Positions 36,601 to 49,600 of a stretch of 64,000 nucleotides of DNA are shown here, piece after piece. Where the stretch lies: positions 16,925,387 through 16,989,386 of the forward strand of contig OU612069.1 of the NCBI GenBank assembly GCA_914767715.1. Direction: 5' to 3'. The notes below the pieces were generated by a model that saw nothing but the letters and a program-made list of their open reading frames with translations, had not been told where the DNA came from and did no database searches. The translations under genes and the position numbers were made by a program. How positions within the stretch are numbered: position 1 is the stretch's first letter; each line of letters starts with the position of its first letter. The stretch is from Membranipora membranacea. Its lineage: Eukaryota > Bryozoa > Gymnolaemata > Cheilostomatida > Membraniporidae.

Positions 36601-39600
36601 AATGATTCCTAGTATTGGTTCCTACCATAGAGTTATCATATACTATTATATAATAGCCCTATGGCTCCGACCAATTTTAGAATATTAAACTCGATTCTGA
36701 ACTCTGTATAAATACCTTTCTGTTTCCACATTAGGCGACGGACCTGTCTCCATTTCTTTGTCTTCTTGTTGTTGTGGGTCATCAGTCTCTATGGTCTCTG
36801 GGGATGCTGTGTCTGCAGCAGGACTATTTGTATCATCTGGTAGAGGGATTCCCTTATCTGTTAGGAAATTCTGTAATAGAAAAGTTGTTATGAGATGAAA
36901 ACGAAGGTGGGGTATAAGCACACACTGACATCCAGAATATGCTATTTGATGTAGAGTAGATGTAGAGTAGATGTAGAGTAGATGTAGAGTAGATGTAGAG
37001 TAGATGTAGAGTAGATATAGAGTACCTTACGTGCTTCAACTACTAAATTTTTGAGTCACATGGATTCATGCTCTATCGTTCAGAGACATACATATGCAAG
37101 TAACAGTTGACTCAGTGGTTAAACTATTGAAGTTGAGTTTTCTCTACTTTTTGAGGTGAGTAAGCCTCTAAAACCCTCATTCTGTACCTATTATCCTGCT
37201 GCATGCATGCAATGAGAGCCTGGAACAGACAGAGCCTGCAAAAAATCTCTCGTCTGTGACGATACCACCAACCAATATGACAATGGGATCATGGATGGGA
37301 CACTATAGTTCAGGAACAACAGTGCAAAGTTGTGTATTGATAAGCAAAATTGGACATTAGGAGTATTAGTATTGAAGATATCAAAATAATTGATCGATTA
37401 GATATCATGGGCCAACTGCCATATCCATAAGCAGGTATTTCACTGCTTGTAAGTTTTCATAGTTTTACAGTTGGATATACATATATTGTTTATCATCCCC
37501 TATACGTTAAGAGATACTCAAGAGAAAAATCAACCAGACACTTAAGGATACTCTATTAGCTGTGTTACAAACCTTGAATCTATCGATTCTTCTCTCCAGT
37601 TTCTCACTGGGCTCCAGTTTATAAGCCTTCTGATAACATCTTAGTGCTAGCAGCACGTCGTCATTACCGACAAACTCTTTAGCTGCCTTTAGAAGTGAGG
37701 CTAAATCCTCGGGTAAATCGTCTGCTGGTGTTTCATCTACAATATCGAGTGAAAATAAAAAATGAATTGAAGTAGTCATAGCTGTAGGCAGCAAGCTAGA
37801 TAGGCTAAGATATTATTTGCGCTAGAGAAAGTGGGCGATTTATCATCAGATAAAAGCTGTGACGACTATTTAGCATTGGGTCCTGTAATGTCAAGGTTAT
37901 GCAACCATCATCTCTGATGGGTACAGAGCTATGATACCCACATACATAAAAGGGCACACATATGCAACACAGTCATTGAAATGGAGAAAGTCATCCTCTC
38001 TTGAGCGCAGGTACTGCGACCCGCAGTTCTCACACCCGTCCCAATACTCATTTATCTAAGAGGCAGTGGGGGACCTTTGATTGTATGTGAGATGTGCGAC
38101 ACACAGAAGAGATTTGGTATTATTCATCTTGTTCCTCAAGGACATGGCTATAATGAATGGTGCGCAATAACCAGGTCAGGTTATTGCTGGAGAGTGGAAC
38201 CAGGAAACCCGACCTCAAAGATCGAATTTTTATACCCTCAACCAATAACCACTCCTGACTCACATATACACCGACATATGTACCTACAGTAAATAGGAAA
38301 ACATCTAGAGATAAATGGGTAGGAATGAGACACTACACTACAATCTCACCTGCATCATGCTCTGCTCCATCAGGCTCAGTATTTGTCTCTTCAGCGCCAT
38401 GGTCTGTTGGGGTTGTATTCTCCTTGTCCGCATCATCTGTGTCTATTTCAGCCACCTACAAATCAAGTAAAACAAATCAAGTGATACTGTAAGAGAGTTA
38501 TTTGACACGGAATCTGACAATTATCTTGTGCTGACTACCGCTTGTGTACCCTAGAGAAGTAAATTTTAGCTAGAGTTAAGTTTAGCTTGTTAGGGGGTGA
38601 CTCTATGTAAGCTAGCACTGAATTTGGCTAGCTGAGGACAAAGTCTATATGAAGTAAAGAGAGTCAGTAAATGTTACTAAATCTCCTTCCTCCTACCTTA
38701 GCTAGCTAAAGTTTGTGCTAGCTGACATAAATATCGCCACTCAGGTAGCTAATATTTACTCCTCCATGACTAAAACAAAACGGCTTGTACTAACCTTCAT
38801 TTCTGCTTGTTCTGATTGCCATGACTCTAGCCCTGGTGACCGCCTCTTCTCCTCATGTTTGATTGGGGTGTGAGGGCTGGGCCTCTTATTATCAGATCCT
38901 GTACTCAGTACTGTCAGTGTGGAACTCGAGCTAGAGTCCACTGTTAGGTTATCATCTGTTGATAAGTTCAGAGCCCTCTAAAACGAAGAAAGAGGATGTG
39001 TAATAAAACTACTTGTATGGCCATCCAATGACAGCGTCATCAAGTAGTCACAGCCTTTCTGGAAATTGTTTTGAAAATACGGATATGCTAGAAAACATTT
39101 TCACATAGACAATACAAATTCTTTTGCTCAGTTAACACATAGATGTCCAGCTCTCCTATATCAGCCACTAACTCTCTGATGTAATCATGTGATAATGAAG
39201 GAGGAGCAACTACGGGGATCAGTTAAAATTGCAAGGTCTAATCTTTTACCGCATCCAAAAGAATAGACGAGAAATAGTGGTTCTCTAAGGGCAAGGTTGC
39301 TATGTATGCATCAATTTTCTGTTTGTTTGTAAGCAGGTTGAGCACACATGGGGCCCAGCAAATCGACAAGTTAGTGGATTTCAGCACTTCAACCATCTGA
39401 GGCACCTCTTACTCCTACGGGAGACAACATTAGGACCTTCAAATGTAGCCAATGTGTTGGCCCTGGTCTGATTGGCTGGGAGCTAATGCCATGTCAATGC
39501 AAGTACCTCTTGAGATGCAGTGATAGTTAACGGGAATTACTTTCTTATTCACAATAGATACAGGTACATCCAGGAAAGCACCTTCCGACCCAACGTTGAC

Positions 39601-40556
39601 TCACTGCCTCTTGCCACTCAATCAGAGTCAACGCATTGCCTAGCTCAAATGCAGCTTCAAGGAGAAATGTTAGCGACCATGTGTTAATATATCTCACCAC
39701 CACAATTATCGACCTACAACATGGCCTGCATCCTACTCACACTGACATCAAGACTAAACTATTATCATGTATAGCTCTGATTGTTAAAGTCAACTTAGTA
39801 CGAAAACCTTAGATGTACCCGCCCCCTACTAATAAAATTGAACTCGGGATGTCACACCAGGTCACACCAAATTCCTTGTGATGGTACCAATGCTGAGTGA
39901 AATAGTTCACTCTCTATTGATCAGAGATATACATGCAATAGTATATCAGGTCATCAGTGGGCTATATACTCACCAAGAGTTTGGAGATTCTGTTGTCTAG
40001 CTTTTCACTAGGGTAAATCTTACGAGCTCTCTGATATAAGAGTAGAGCCTCCTGTTGTTCTCCTTGATTTAACCGTTTCTTAGCTGTGAGAACACACTTG
40101 TTAAACTCTTTCATCTCCGCCTCAGAGATGGCCGAGCCGGCACCTGAACAATAAAAATAGGGATAATCGTGAGTGGGAAGAACCAATTACTAACCCACAA
40201 ACAGGCAGGCTAGGTTTCACACAAATTCAAATCTAAGTAAAAGCAAACCTCCCAAATACGTATTAGCTAAACATGAGATCTTGGTAAAATTTCGAAAGTT
40301 TCAAAAACCATTACTATCCTATGTTATAAACTCTAGACACTAGACAAGGTGGCAATGCTCAAATAATATATACAAAGGGGGTTTCGCAGAATAACAAAGC
40401 CGTGACACTACCTGGGGTTATCATGATAACTTTCCCCTGCAAAATCCAAAACAGACGACGGAGAAAAGAGAAAAATGCAAAACTTGAGCACCTACTAGAT
40501 TGATGAAGCAAAGGTAATAAAAAAAACTTACCATCAGATCCAGCGCTGGAAGGCAT
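30647..40556 (-). CDS. ERCC6L/PICH-like SNF2 protein: five TPR-like motifs plus first part of the ATPase; 3' end missing
   Basis: Fifteen exons (minus), all phases consistent: 40556-40532, 40143-39974, 38977-38795, 38455-38350, 37736-37573, 36870-36716, 36164-35962, 35396-35293, 34825-34652, 34136-33938, 33546-33398, 32736-32662, 32376-32276, 31702-31577, 30824-30647; 2112 nt, 704 codons. ATG is in MPSSAGSDG. Five TPR-like helical pairs share a xxALxLYxxAxxxxPSxKLxx(R/K)I pattern: exons 2, 5, 7-8, 9-10 and 11. Exons 12-15 hold SNF2 lobe 1: LYPHQKESILWFWGL, the Walker A ADDMGLGKT (split over exons 13/14), VIIVMPLSLIENWKKEF, GGVLLTSYGMI. In vertebrates ERCC6L (PICH) is a DNA translocase of anaphase bridges, with one N-terminal TPR. 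No DEGH/DEAH (motif II) or later motif follows; reading on gives TAG after FKY. Confidence 0.8.
31785..31880. repeat. MITE family B, copy 1 (SNF2 intron)
   Basis: Left CCTGCATTCCATTTGCTCCT and the complement of the right CCTGCATTTGGAGTTGCTCC, with a shared inner TCCACCAGT / TCCACTGGT; about 95 bp overall. Second copy at 32845-32960. Confidence 0.75.
32845..32960. repeat. MITE family B, copy 2 (SNF2 intron)
   Basis: Shares 'ccactggtcatgcc', 'aagcctgcag' and 'gggagcaact' with the copy at 31785-31880 and has the same inverted layout. Confidence 0.7.
36949..37024. repeat. 11-bp minisatellite in an SNF2 intron
   Basis: About seven copies of GATGTAGAGTA with one change (atatag) at the end. Lies between exons 5 and 6 of the SNF2 gene. 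Confidence 0.95.
38000..38275 (-). mobile_element. SINE-like element, diverged copy in an SNF2 intron
   Basis: Related to 5385-5692: both contain the 'aggcag..ggacctttga' type block, the 'gaatgg' block, a B-box-like stretch (here decayed) and the 'ccactcctgact' end at the right. Orientation as at 5.4 kb. Confidence 0.55.
39445..39643. mobile_element. MITE family A, copy 1 (SNF2 intron)
   Basis: Left TAGCCAATGTGTTGGCCCTG and the complement of the right end, CTAGGCAATGCGTTGACTCT, form imperfect TIRs. The inner 'aagtacctcttgagatgcag' corresponds to 'agtacctattgagatatagt' in the other copies (42890-43060, 44770-44955). Confidence 0.75.
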
Positions 40557-40904
40557 CTTGTGTAATTGGTATGTGAAGCTTATGCCATTCTCTGAGCAAT
40601 AAGGTCTACGGATTACTCAAGCACGCCACCTTAAAGAGAAACGAAAATACATATTATATGTTTATATCAAACACTGCAGCCCTCAAAAGGTCAAAGTAAG
40701 ACATGCGTAACATAGGAAGTTTTAAATATGGCAACATAATGAGGTCGATTGACTGTGCTGGACACATCGTATCGGTGCTGAAGAAGAAGCAAGAGCAGCT
40801 ATTTTATATTTGCAGCTGCGATGGGTAATACTGGTTATATAACAAGATTTTTCTCTATCCACCCACCAAACAGAGCCAACACATGGCTAATCAGTATTCA
40901 GAAT

Positions 40905-40990
40905 CATGGGCCCCTGGGACTTACATGTCTTTACCTTGGTTGATAGTGGACATTGGCAAAGTAAAGACATGTAAGTCCCAGGGGCCCATG
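40905..40990. repeat. Perfect hairpin, 30-bp arms
   Basis: Arms 40905-40934 and 40961-40990 are exact complements (starting CATGGGCCCCTGGGACTTAC) around a 26-base loop. Confidence 0.95.
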
Positions 40991-41592
40991 TTCAGAGAGA
41001 ATGTAAATAATAATAAAATTTTAATAATAATGACTAGTCTAATGGATTGGAGAGATTTGATTGAAAAGATACCGTGATAACCCCACTCCAAATTAAAGCT
41101 TTTGATTGCATAAATGAGGGAGTGCATAGTTAATCACCTATGTGAGATCTAATGGTTTTAGGCACACTACATAATCAACTGGGGGATGAAACTTGCCTTG
41201 TAGGCCTAGAATATCCACACATTACAAATTCAACACTTCCCGCCAGATTTTCTAAAAATGATGAAACTTGGTTCACGAAACCAAGAAAAAACAAAGAGGT
41301 GTTCTTAATATTTGATGACTCTTGGATATGTCTGGAAGAGGTCATTTTCAAAATGAAACTACACTGCCAATGAAGAATGCCCAACTAATTTCATCATCAC
41401 TTGCTTCACACTTAGTACTTCAGGTTGCAATTTTCCTTCTCATCTGGAATGTTGCACCAGTTTATTCGTCTCCTGCTCCCTCCATCTTGACCAATCTTTC
41501 GCCATCTCTGCAGCTTCACTCCAGGTGTCTTGGGACATGTTTGAACAATGAACTAGTTCATTGGTTTGAAGATGGCAGACTCCAAGACATAG

Positions 41593-41661
41593 CACAGACA
41601 GCAGGTCACTGACAGTTGATTTGATCTCATCAAATCAACTGTCAGTGACCTGCTGTCTGTG
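41593..41661. repeat. Perfect hairpin, 32-bp arms
   Basis: Arms 41593-41624 and 41630-41661 are exact complements (starting CACAGACAGCAGGTCACTGA) around a five-base loop. Would form a very stable stem if transcribed. Confidence 0.95.
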
Positions 41662-42330
41662 GACATAGGCCCCCAGGGCCTACTACTTTTCCAACATACT
41701 ACACTACAGCACAATTGTACTTTATTTTGTAATGTGTGCCACACCCAAAACGACTAACTTCATGCCCAACAAGTTTCACTGCACTTGTCTTACATCTCAT
41801 GTTTGACTGCCCTCCCGGTATCAGTTTCAGTAGTCCTATCAGTTTAAGTAGTACTAACATGGCCAGTAGGGTCCGATATTATGTAGTATTGTAAACCATT
41901 GCTATCAGATATTTTTGTTCAGTTTATTACTGGACCTAGCTACACGGCAAACCACTTGCCAAACACTACCAAACTACAACACCAATCGTCCGATCTTATG
42001 CTTTTCCCCGAAAGGCGCGTCGGAGTACCCTGAAGAAGCAGATTACAAACTGCTGTTAAAGGCATTAAGTTATTTGGTTTAGCAATAGCCACAGAGACTG
42101 CTATTGGAAGCTTACTTCATAGATAGAAGGAAGCAACTCAACTGATTCAACTCTGACTCGGTGCTCCACCATTACAGAGAAAGCCCAGTTCACTATGGGC
42201 AGTAGCCAGGATAATGAAAAAACCCTAGAAGCAAAGGTTTTTTAGCGCACCCCATATTGTGTTCCAAGACAAATTTTATGTACTTAGCCCAATCCAACAC
42301 TCAGGTGTTGTGAGCTGCTTGTGGCAGTTG

Positions 42331-42417
42331 CTGTATGGGACATGTCTTACAGCCCACATGCTGCCCTTACAACACAAACAACAAGTCCTTGAGTGCTGCA
42401 GGACATGTCCCATACAG
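42331..42417. repeat. Inverted repeat, 16-bp arms
   Basis: CTGTATGGGACATGTC at 42331-42346 and its exact complement at 42402-42417, with a 55-base spacer. Confidence 0.9.
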
Positions 42418-42889
42418 TACCTAGCACACATTTTTACAACACCAGTTGCCTGACACAGTTTTTGGTCACCATTCTGGCATTCAGAACAGCCTATAAATTA
42501 GGCCTCTATGAATTAGGCCTCAAAACTGTCCCTCATCGCTTGAGACGTTGTGAACGGTGAGGCGTCTTATACTGCTCTACAACATCCCAAGACTTGTAAT
42601 ACGATGTCCCAAGACTGGTGCCCTACAACAGGTCTTGCGAGCCTTCACACACCTGTCACTAGCAGCTGGTCAAAGTGCCCTTTCAGAACTGTCTTGAGAC
42701 ATTGTTAGGCAGATAATTTATTGATAAAAACTACGCATTTCCAAGAGATTTCATCTCTTGATCAGATTACCTACAAATTCAAGCCTAAACCATTTGATGT
42801 TTCAGCTCTGAATCCTTGCCTTGAGTCTCTATAGTATCATCATAGACTTGTCCAAGGTATCTTTACCCACAGCTGATGTGTTTGCTCTT

Positions 42890-43060
42890 ATCTTATTGGC
42901 CGTTGGGTGTAAAGAGAGCCAATGCCAGGTTTATTGAAGTACCTATTGAGATATAGTGAAGGTGAATATGAATCACATTCACTATGATATGAATAGATAC
43001 TTTAAGGAAAGTTCCATCTGACCTGGCATTGGCTCTCACCGACCCACCAGCCATTCAGAG
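42890..43060. mobile_element. MITE family A, copy 2
   Basis: AGAGAGCCAATGCCAGGT near 42913 and the complement near 43021-43039, with the internal 'agtacctattgagatatagt' block shared with the copies at 39445 and 44770. Confidence 0.75.
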
Positions 43061-43649
43061 CCACGACCTTTCGCTTGAGTTACTGACATTTTAGAAGTCT
43101 TGTCTTGTCGTGCAGCTACTTGTTTTGTGTTTTGTTTGGTACCCCCAAAACAAAAATATCAGTCTATAAGTAGTCGATATATTGGCTCACATTTGTTTGG
43201 TTTGGATATTTTCCTGGAAGAATGATGATGAAATAAGGTTGCGAGATATGAAAACTGTGTGAGCCAAGTTGGGTCGGAAGTGCAAAAACTCAAGACAAGC
43301 ACAAGCGCTCTGCTGATTTCACAATCAAGATGGCCAATCAATAAACACTCTGAGGCCTCCTCCGACTTACTCTTTGTAATGTACCTCACACCCGGCCACT
43401 CGGACCCCTTTAGGCTGATACCTCAGAATTGTCTGCAGTAAAGACTGTTTCCTGTGACATCTGATCCATACATTGAACGACATTATTTTGCCCCTATGTA
43501 ATAATCATCAGCACAAATACTTTACATTCTTTTTTCTGTGCTGACTATGTTCCAGTATGATTACTGTAAGCAATATATTTATATATTAGTTATATTAGTT
43601 ATAGAAGTTCAATCAGTCTTTATACATATAGTCTGGATCACCGCAAAAA

Positions 43650-46600
43650 ATGCAATCGGAAAAGGAACTGGAACTCAAGAAGCTTATCATTGACGAGGGA
43701 GGCCATATCGTAGCTCAAGATGTAAGTTAGTTGTCAATATCCACATTTTTAAACGCTATGGCAACAGTAATTTATGGTAACAACCTACTCATTTAAAATG
43801 AGGGCATATGAAAATGCTGTGCATGTGGTCTCATCCCATCCATGGAGATTTACCACGTTGAATAAAGCTTCTGCCAAGTTGATATTGCATCCTGAAAAGT
43901 TGACTGGTCAACAACCTGCAAGAACTCTTGGATCTTCTATTTGTCCATGAGCTGATCATTGAGATTTATTTTAGGATGTCACAAATGAATCAATCATTGT
44001 TCAGAATGATGAAACACAAAGGGAGCGGTTGACAGGGGAGACAGTTCTTGATACTGCATCTTCTGCAACGAGGCCTGAAGTAAGACTTTGCTAAAGCTCA
44101 CAGCCAAGAGCCCATGCAGCTATCCATCCCAAGGAGGATGGATGAGTATAGCATTTTCTGCCTGTTTTGCGGACAATTTGGCAGAATTCTTCTTGAATTT
44201 CGTCACTGAAATTGAGATTTATCAGCTTTCAAGCCCCCAATGATTTGGAAACCCTGTCACCCCAAGGTTATCAACGATGCCGATGCTGAATCAAGACACA
44301 TTTTTATCTTATCATAAGCGGTTTTCAAGATAACCCTCTTTACAGCTCTTTTTCCCTATGCGACATGGGTTAAAAAGTACCAAACTGGAGTGAGGACAAC
44401 TCCAATCAGAGGCTCAAATTGGAGCTCTGAAAACTGTCTATTGAGAAGTACATGGATTTAATAATGAGTGGTTTTGCAATCTGAAAACAATACTCTGTTT
44501 TAAACTTATTAAGCTATCTCAATTTTATATGTGATTGTTAAGATTATCAATACAAGTTCACTTGATATTATGCTCTATCTCGAAACTGATCGAATTATCA
44601 GGAAATAGGAAAACAAAGATGATAATAAGGCTAGTTTCTCATCAATTTAGTCTATGTGCTCAAACAGCTGCAAGAGCAAGTCTTCTGCGTTGTTAACTGT
44701 TTCATGTTTGATAATACGATGCCCGAAGATTGCACTTGCAGCCCCTTGAGTGGTTAAACATCTAGACTAGCCAATGTGTTGGCTCTGATATGCTGTTGGG
44801 AGGGAGAGAGCCAGTGTCAGGTCAGATGGTACTTCCCTGAAAGTACCTATTGATATATGGTAAATTTGAAAGTAATACAGTTTCACTTTTAATTTCACTT
44901 ACACTTATACTTACACCAATCAGTTCAGAGCCAATACATTGGCTACCTCTAGACTCCAAACATATGTCTTCTTGTTACTTGTAGAAAGATTCCAAGGAGA
45001 AAAAGTCACTATACATAGGTGAGATGATTGGAGGCGGTACATTTGGTAATGTGTATATAGGTCGGCTCACTACTGGTGGCAAGAACGAAAAGGAACTGTG
45101 CATTAAACAGGTATATAATACCCTCCCTGAAGAAAATTTATCATCCCCTCTCTTGGTACTGCAACAGTCGGACTAACTTGGGATGATTGTCCTTCCACAC
45201 TCATATAGTAATACCTAACTCAAGCAGCATATCTCATTTCACGATAGCTTTATGACCAAATTGCATCATGACAAATGTTGGTACTTTTTCAATCAGGCAA
45301 AGAATGGATGTGTGCTGGCTCTGATAATTGAACATGGGATATTCAATATGCTGGAGAAATCTCCTCATGACAACATCATTAATCGACTGTTTTTGGCACA
45401 GTGGAATGAACTTAGGATTCTTGGATTGGAATTCTTTCCAGGTGTGTAGAACAACTCCAAATGTAAGCGAATGGCATCTTGATCTAAAAAAAGAACATTA
45501 GTATGATTTTATGTGCTATTTTAGGGCAGCAAAAAGGGACCTATTGACAGCAAGTCCTGCATTATTTGTAATTTGAATAAGGAACATTCACATTTTCCAG
45601 TGTGATTAAAGTTATCGTAGCGCTTTTGGGTTCAAGATATTTGCTGGCGTAAAAAAAATTGTGGAATCACACACCAGTCATCATAATTTTTGAAAGATTT
45701 TCCCCGACTTTAGGAGACCATCATCTGAATTTTGAGCATATCAGACATATTAATTTCTTATAGAACGATAGGTCTATGAGGGAAGGTGGTTGATAAAAAT
45801 TGAGAGTTGAGTGGTTGAGGAAAGTTGTGAAGGATTGTTTTCGAATAAAACTAATAGTTTTAACTGAGCCCTTACGCTATTTGAAAAGTCGCCACAGTGC
45901 TTTCAATTAAACAAAGACCTTCAATGTGCTACCAAATACGGGGAGGCGCCAATAAAAATATAACAAAGTGAGTGCTGACCAGGTTTTCTATTAAGCTGTG
46001 TTTACACATGCGACAAACCGGCTAAATATAACAACTCCGACACAGGTCACCGATTTGACTGACCGTGTAAACAGTGATTCTGTGTTTAAATCGGTGTTTA
46101 AATCTGTATTGTTCAAAATCGTTCACTTGTGACATTGTCACAAGTGAACGACGAATCTTACAATTATGAATGCTTCAGCCAATAACAGCGCAGCTTGTCT
46201 CACTAGCCAATCAGAGACAAGTTGGGTTGGAAGTTTGTGTTGAAATCGGTTAGGCATGAACAGTGTGGAAATAGCGTATTGTTGACATGTTGACAGACAA
46301 CGATTATAGAGCAGATTCATAATCTCTGTCGGAGTTGTTATTATTAGCCGATTTGTCGGACGGACGTGTAAACGCAGCTTTACTCAGTTCAGGCAAAAAA
46401 GTGTTTTATTGTTGTTAACCATCACAGCTTCATTTTCTAGGATACAATTTGGCACATCTTGCTGAGATCTGTGCTGAAATGGGAGTTAAGTCTTTCCCAC
46501 AAGATGACTTTATTCGTGTTCTACAGCAGCAGAATGATGTTCTTAAACACCTCAGGCAGCTAAAGATCCTCCACTGTGATATCAAACCAGAAAACTTGCT

Positions 46601-49600
46601 ATATAATCCGTAAGTCTTGTCCAATTATACTATTTACACTCCCCTGGTTCCTAATTCATTGGCAACAAAGCTTATAAGGTTTCAAACAAGTTCTCATTGA
46701 TTGATAGCAGATTGCACCTTCTGCATAGGGAAATAGAAAAATTCTTATTCGGATGATTATCCAGTCAGAATTCTTGTGAAATAATTCATCCATCAGGTAC
46801 TCAAACTTGGAACCTCCCCAGCAACTATTTTTAGTTTTGCGCCGCATCATGCACAAAGCTGATGCTGCCCAGCACATTATTTACTACCAACTAATGCATT
46901 GCTGCGAAACCTTGGTTGCCCTTTAATAATAAACCTATAAGACACTATATACAGCTGAAGTGAGACACTTAAAGGGCAACCAAGGTTTCACAGCAATACA
47001 TTAATGAGTAGTAAATAATGTGCTGGGCAGCATCAGCTTTGTGCATTACGCGATGCAAAACTCAAAGTAGTTGCTGACTCTAAGCTGGGTAACACTTCGT
47101 TTTAGGGGAGGTTCCAAGACATTGCTGTAATGATGATAGATCACAGGCTAAATAATAATAGGAACAGGAAACTGCTCTGTGGTAGTCTATTTTAGCTGAG
47201 TTTGAGTACTTGATGGAAGATATGTTTCACAAGAATTCTGGATGAACCATCATCTGAATTAGATTTTGTCTTTTTCCCTATGCAGTAGATGCATTCTGCT
47301 ATTAAAGTTATGATACCAGCGTTGACCGATTTGGACATTTTATATACCGTTGGAAGGCTGCTGAGCTACAGATTGCTAGTAGCTCATCAAAAACGTGTTT
47401 GGATGACGTTGCGTCATTTTATCGGAGAAATGAGGCCGAAAAAGCTGTTTTTAGCAAAGTTGATGGCTGCGCTACATTGATTGCTAGAAAGTTCAAAACA
47501 GGTTACATTCATTTTAGAGACATAGTTCATCCTAATTTTAGGTTGAATATAATATTTGAGGAGCCCAAAGTGGCTTTTTACGTCTTGTCATAATGCGTGT
47601 GGTTTTTAACTTTGATGATAAGATGGGAAATTTCAAGCAACAATTTGAGACAGTTGGAATAAAAAAGGGCCAATTTTTTTGCTTTTTTTCCACTATATTG
47701 CAGTTTAAATGACACACACCACAAACTTCAGCAGTATATCAAATGTATCAATATCAGCATAGACCAACAAAGGTAGATACATTTTGCTCCCTTTATCAAT
47801 AACGTCAAACATGCTGCCAAAAGGTCTAGCACTCAGGCCAGACACTTTTTTTTTAAGATTCTCACATATGAAGACACTTTGATTAAGCATAGTGCAAACA
47901 AGAAATGCCAACAGAATATGGCACTATGTATTAGTCTTCCTCGAATTGCGCGCAACAGAATGCTGAAAAACACCTTAAAAAGCCTCTTAAATTGGCTGTG
48001 TTGGGCATTCTGTTGCGCGCAATTCGAGGAAAACTGCTACGTTATGACATATTCTGTTGGCATTTACTGTTTCTGATATGCGTTTTCAAAGCGGCTTCGT
48101 ATGTGACACTTTTCAAAAAAAATTTGACTGGTCTGAGTGCTGGTCCTTTTGACAGCGTGTCTGACATGATGGAAAATTGATGCAAAATGTATCTACCTTT
48201 GATGGTCTATGCTGATCTTGATACATTTGTTATACTGCTGAAATTTGTGGTGTGTGTCATTCAAACAGCTATATAGTGGGAAAAAGCAAAAATTTGGCCC
48301 TTTTTTATTTGAACTGTCTCAAATCGTTACTTAAAATTTCGCATTATATCATCAAAGTTAAAAAACCACATACATTATGACGTGACGTAAAAAGCCACTT
48401 TGGGCTCATCAATTATTATTTTCAACCTAAAATTAGGATCGACTATGTCTTTAAGAATGAATGTAACCTGTTTTTGAATTTCTAGCAATCAATGTAGCGC
48501 AGCCATCAACTTTGCTAAAAACAGCCTTCTCAGCCTCATTTCTCCGATAAAATCACAATCCAATCCGATCACGTTTTTGATGAGCTTGTAGCGAACAGTA
48601 GCTCAGCAGCTTTCCAACGGTATATAAAATGTCCAAATTGTTCAACGCTGTATCATAACCTTAATCAATGCGAAGTTGTATGACACCCTGGTTGCCCTTT
48701 AATTGTAGGGCAGCGTAACGTCATTGGAAGGTGTAGAAGCAACCATTGACCATAATCAAGGCTTTTTGTTCATAAACCAATCAATTTTGATCGGATTTTG
48801 AATTTGAAAATTGCTTTACAATCAGCAGCATTTTGCTATCAACTTGATGTTGTTTCTTCAAAAAATTGTTTGCCTAAAATAAGTATCAAACTGTTCAGGA
48901 CAAACTGCTAACTCTAATGTAATTTTCAAATTCGAAATCCGATCAAAATTGATTGAGTTATTGACAAAAAACCTGGATTTTGGTCAGTAAATCAATGATA
49001 GCTTCATTGATTCTACACCTTCCAATGACGCTACGTTGCCCACAATTATCTGCCTCTGTGCTAATGCTCCATATAGTGTCCTGTCTAGGTTTATTATTTA
49101 GTCTATGGGCATCAGAAGTAAGCTTATGGCATCCTAGTTAATTTCCAAAATCTCAGAATGTGGAAGCTGCCATTTTGCAATCTTGTTTGTATAGTTCGCT
49201 CTGAGAGTATGCAGTAGCCTAAGATCATAATATATATTACAGTCTAATGTACATTTGTGCAAAGCCTACATTACGAACACCAATCAAGCATGTAGAATGG
49301 AATCCAGTCAGATTGCTTGAAAGGAAGGACAACAACACACAGTTGTACAACTACATGACATCCTATCCTAACTGCCTATTAAAGAAAATTTTTTATGGCT
49401 GTTCTCAGCACACTAGATTCTGTTAATAGTGAAGTGATTATGGCTGCGTGATGGTAAAAGGTTAATAGTGGTGTAATTCACTAGATAATCAGTCCCTCAT
49501 AACTCAATCTGTCTTATTAAGTGACATGAAAAACTGCTTCAAAAGTTACCTTTGCCTTTAATGCAGACTTTGAACATGTCACAAAAACTGTTGATCTACT

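Larger units (their letters stand above)
40557..43649. other. Divergent intergenic region between the SNF2 and kinase genes
   Basis: Both genes start outwards from this 3.1 kb spacer, so it probably holds both promoters; I see no clear TATA or initiator. It contains three perfect hairpins (40905-40990, 41593-41661, 42331-42417) and MITE family A copy 2. Small frames at 41152-41373 and 41322-41612 lack support. Confidence 0.55.
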
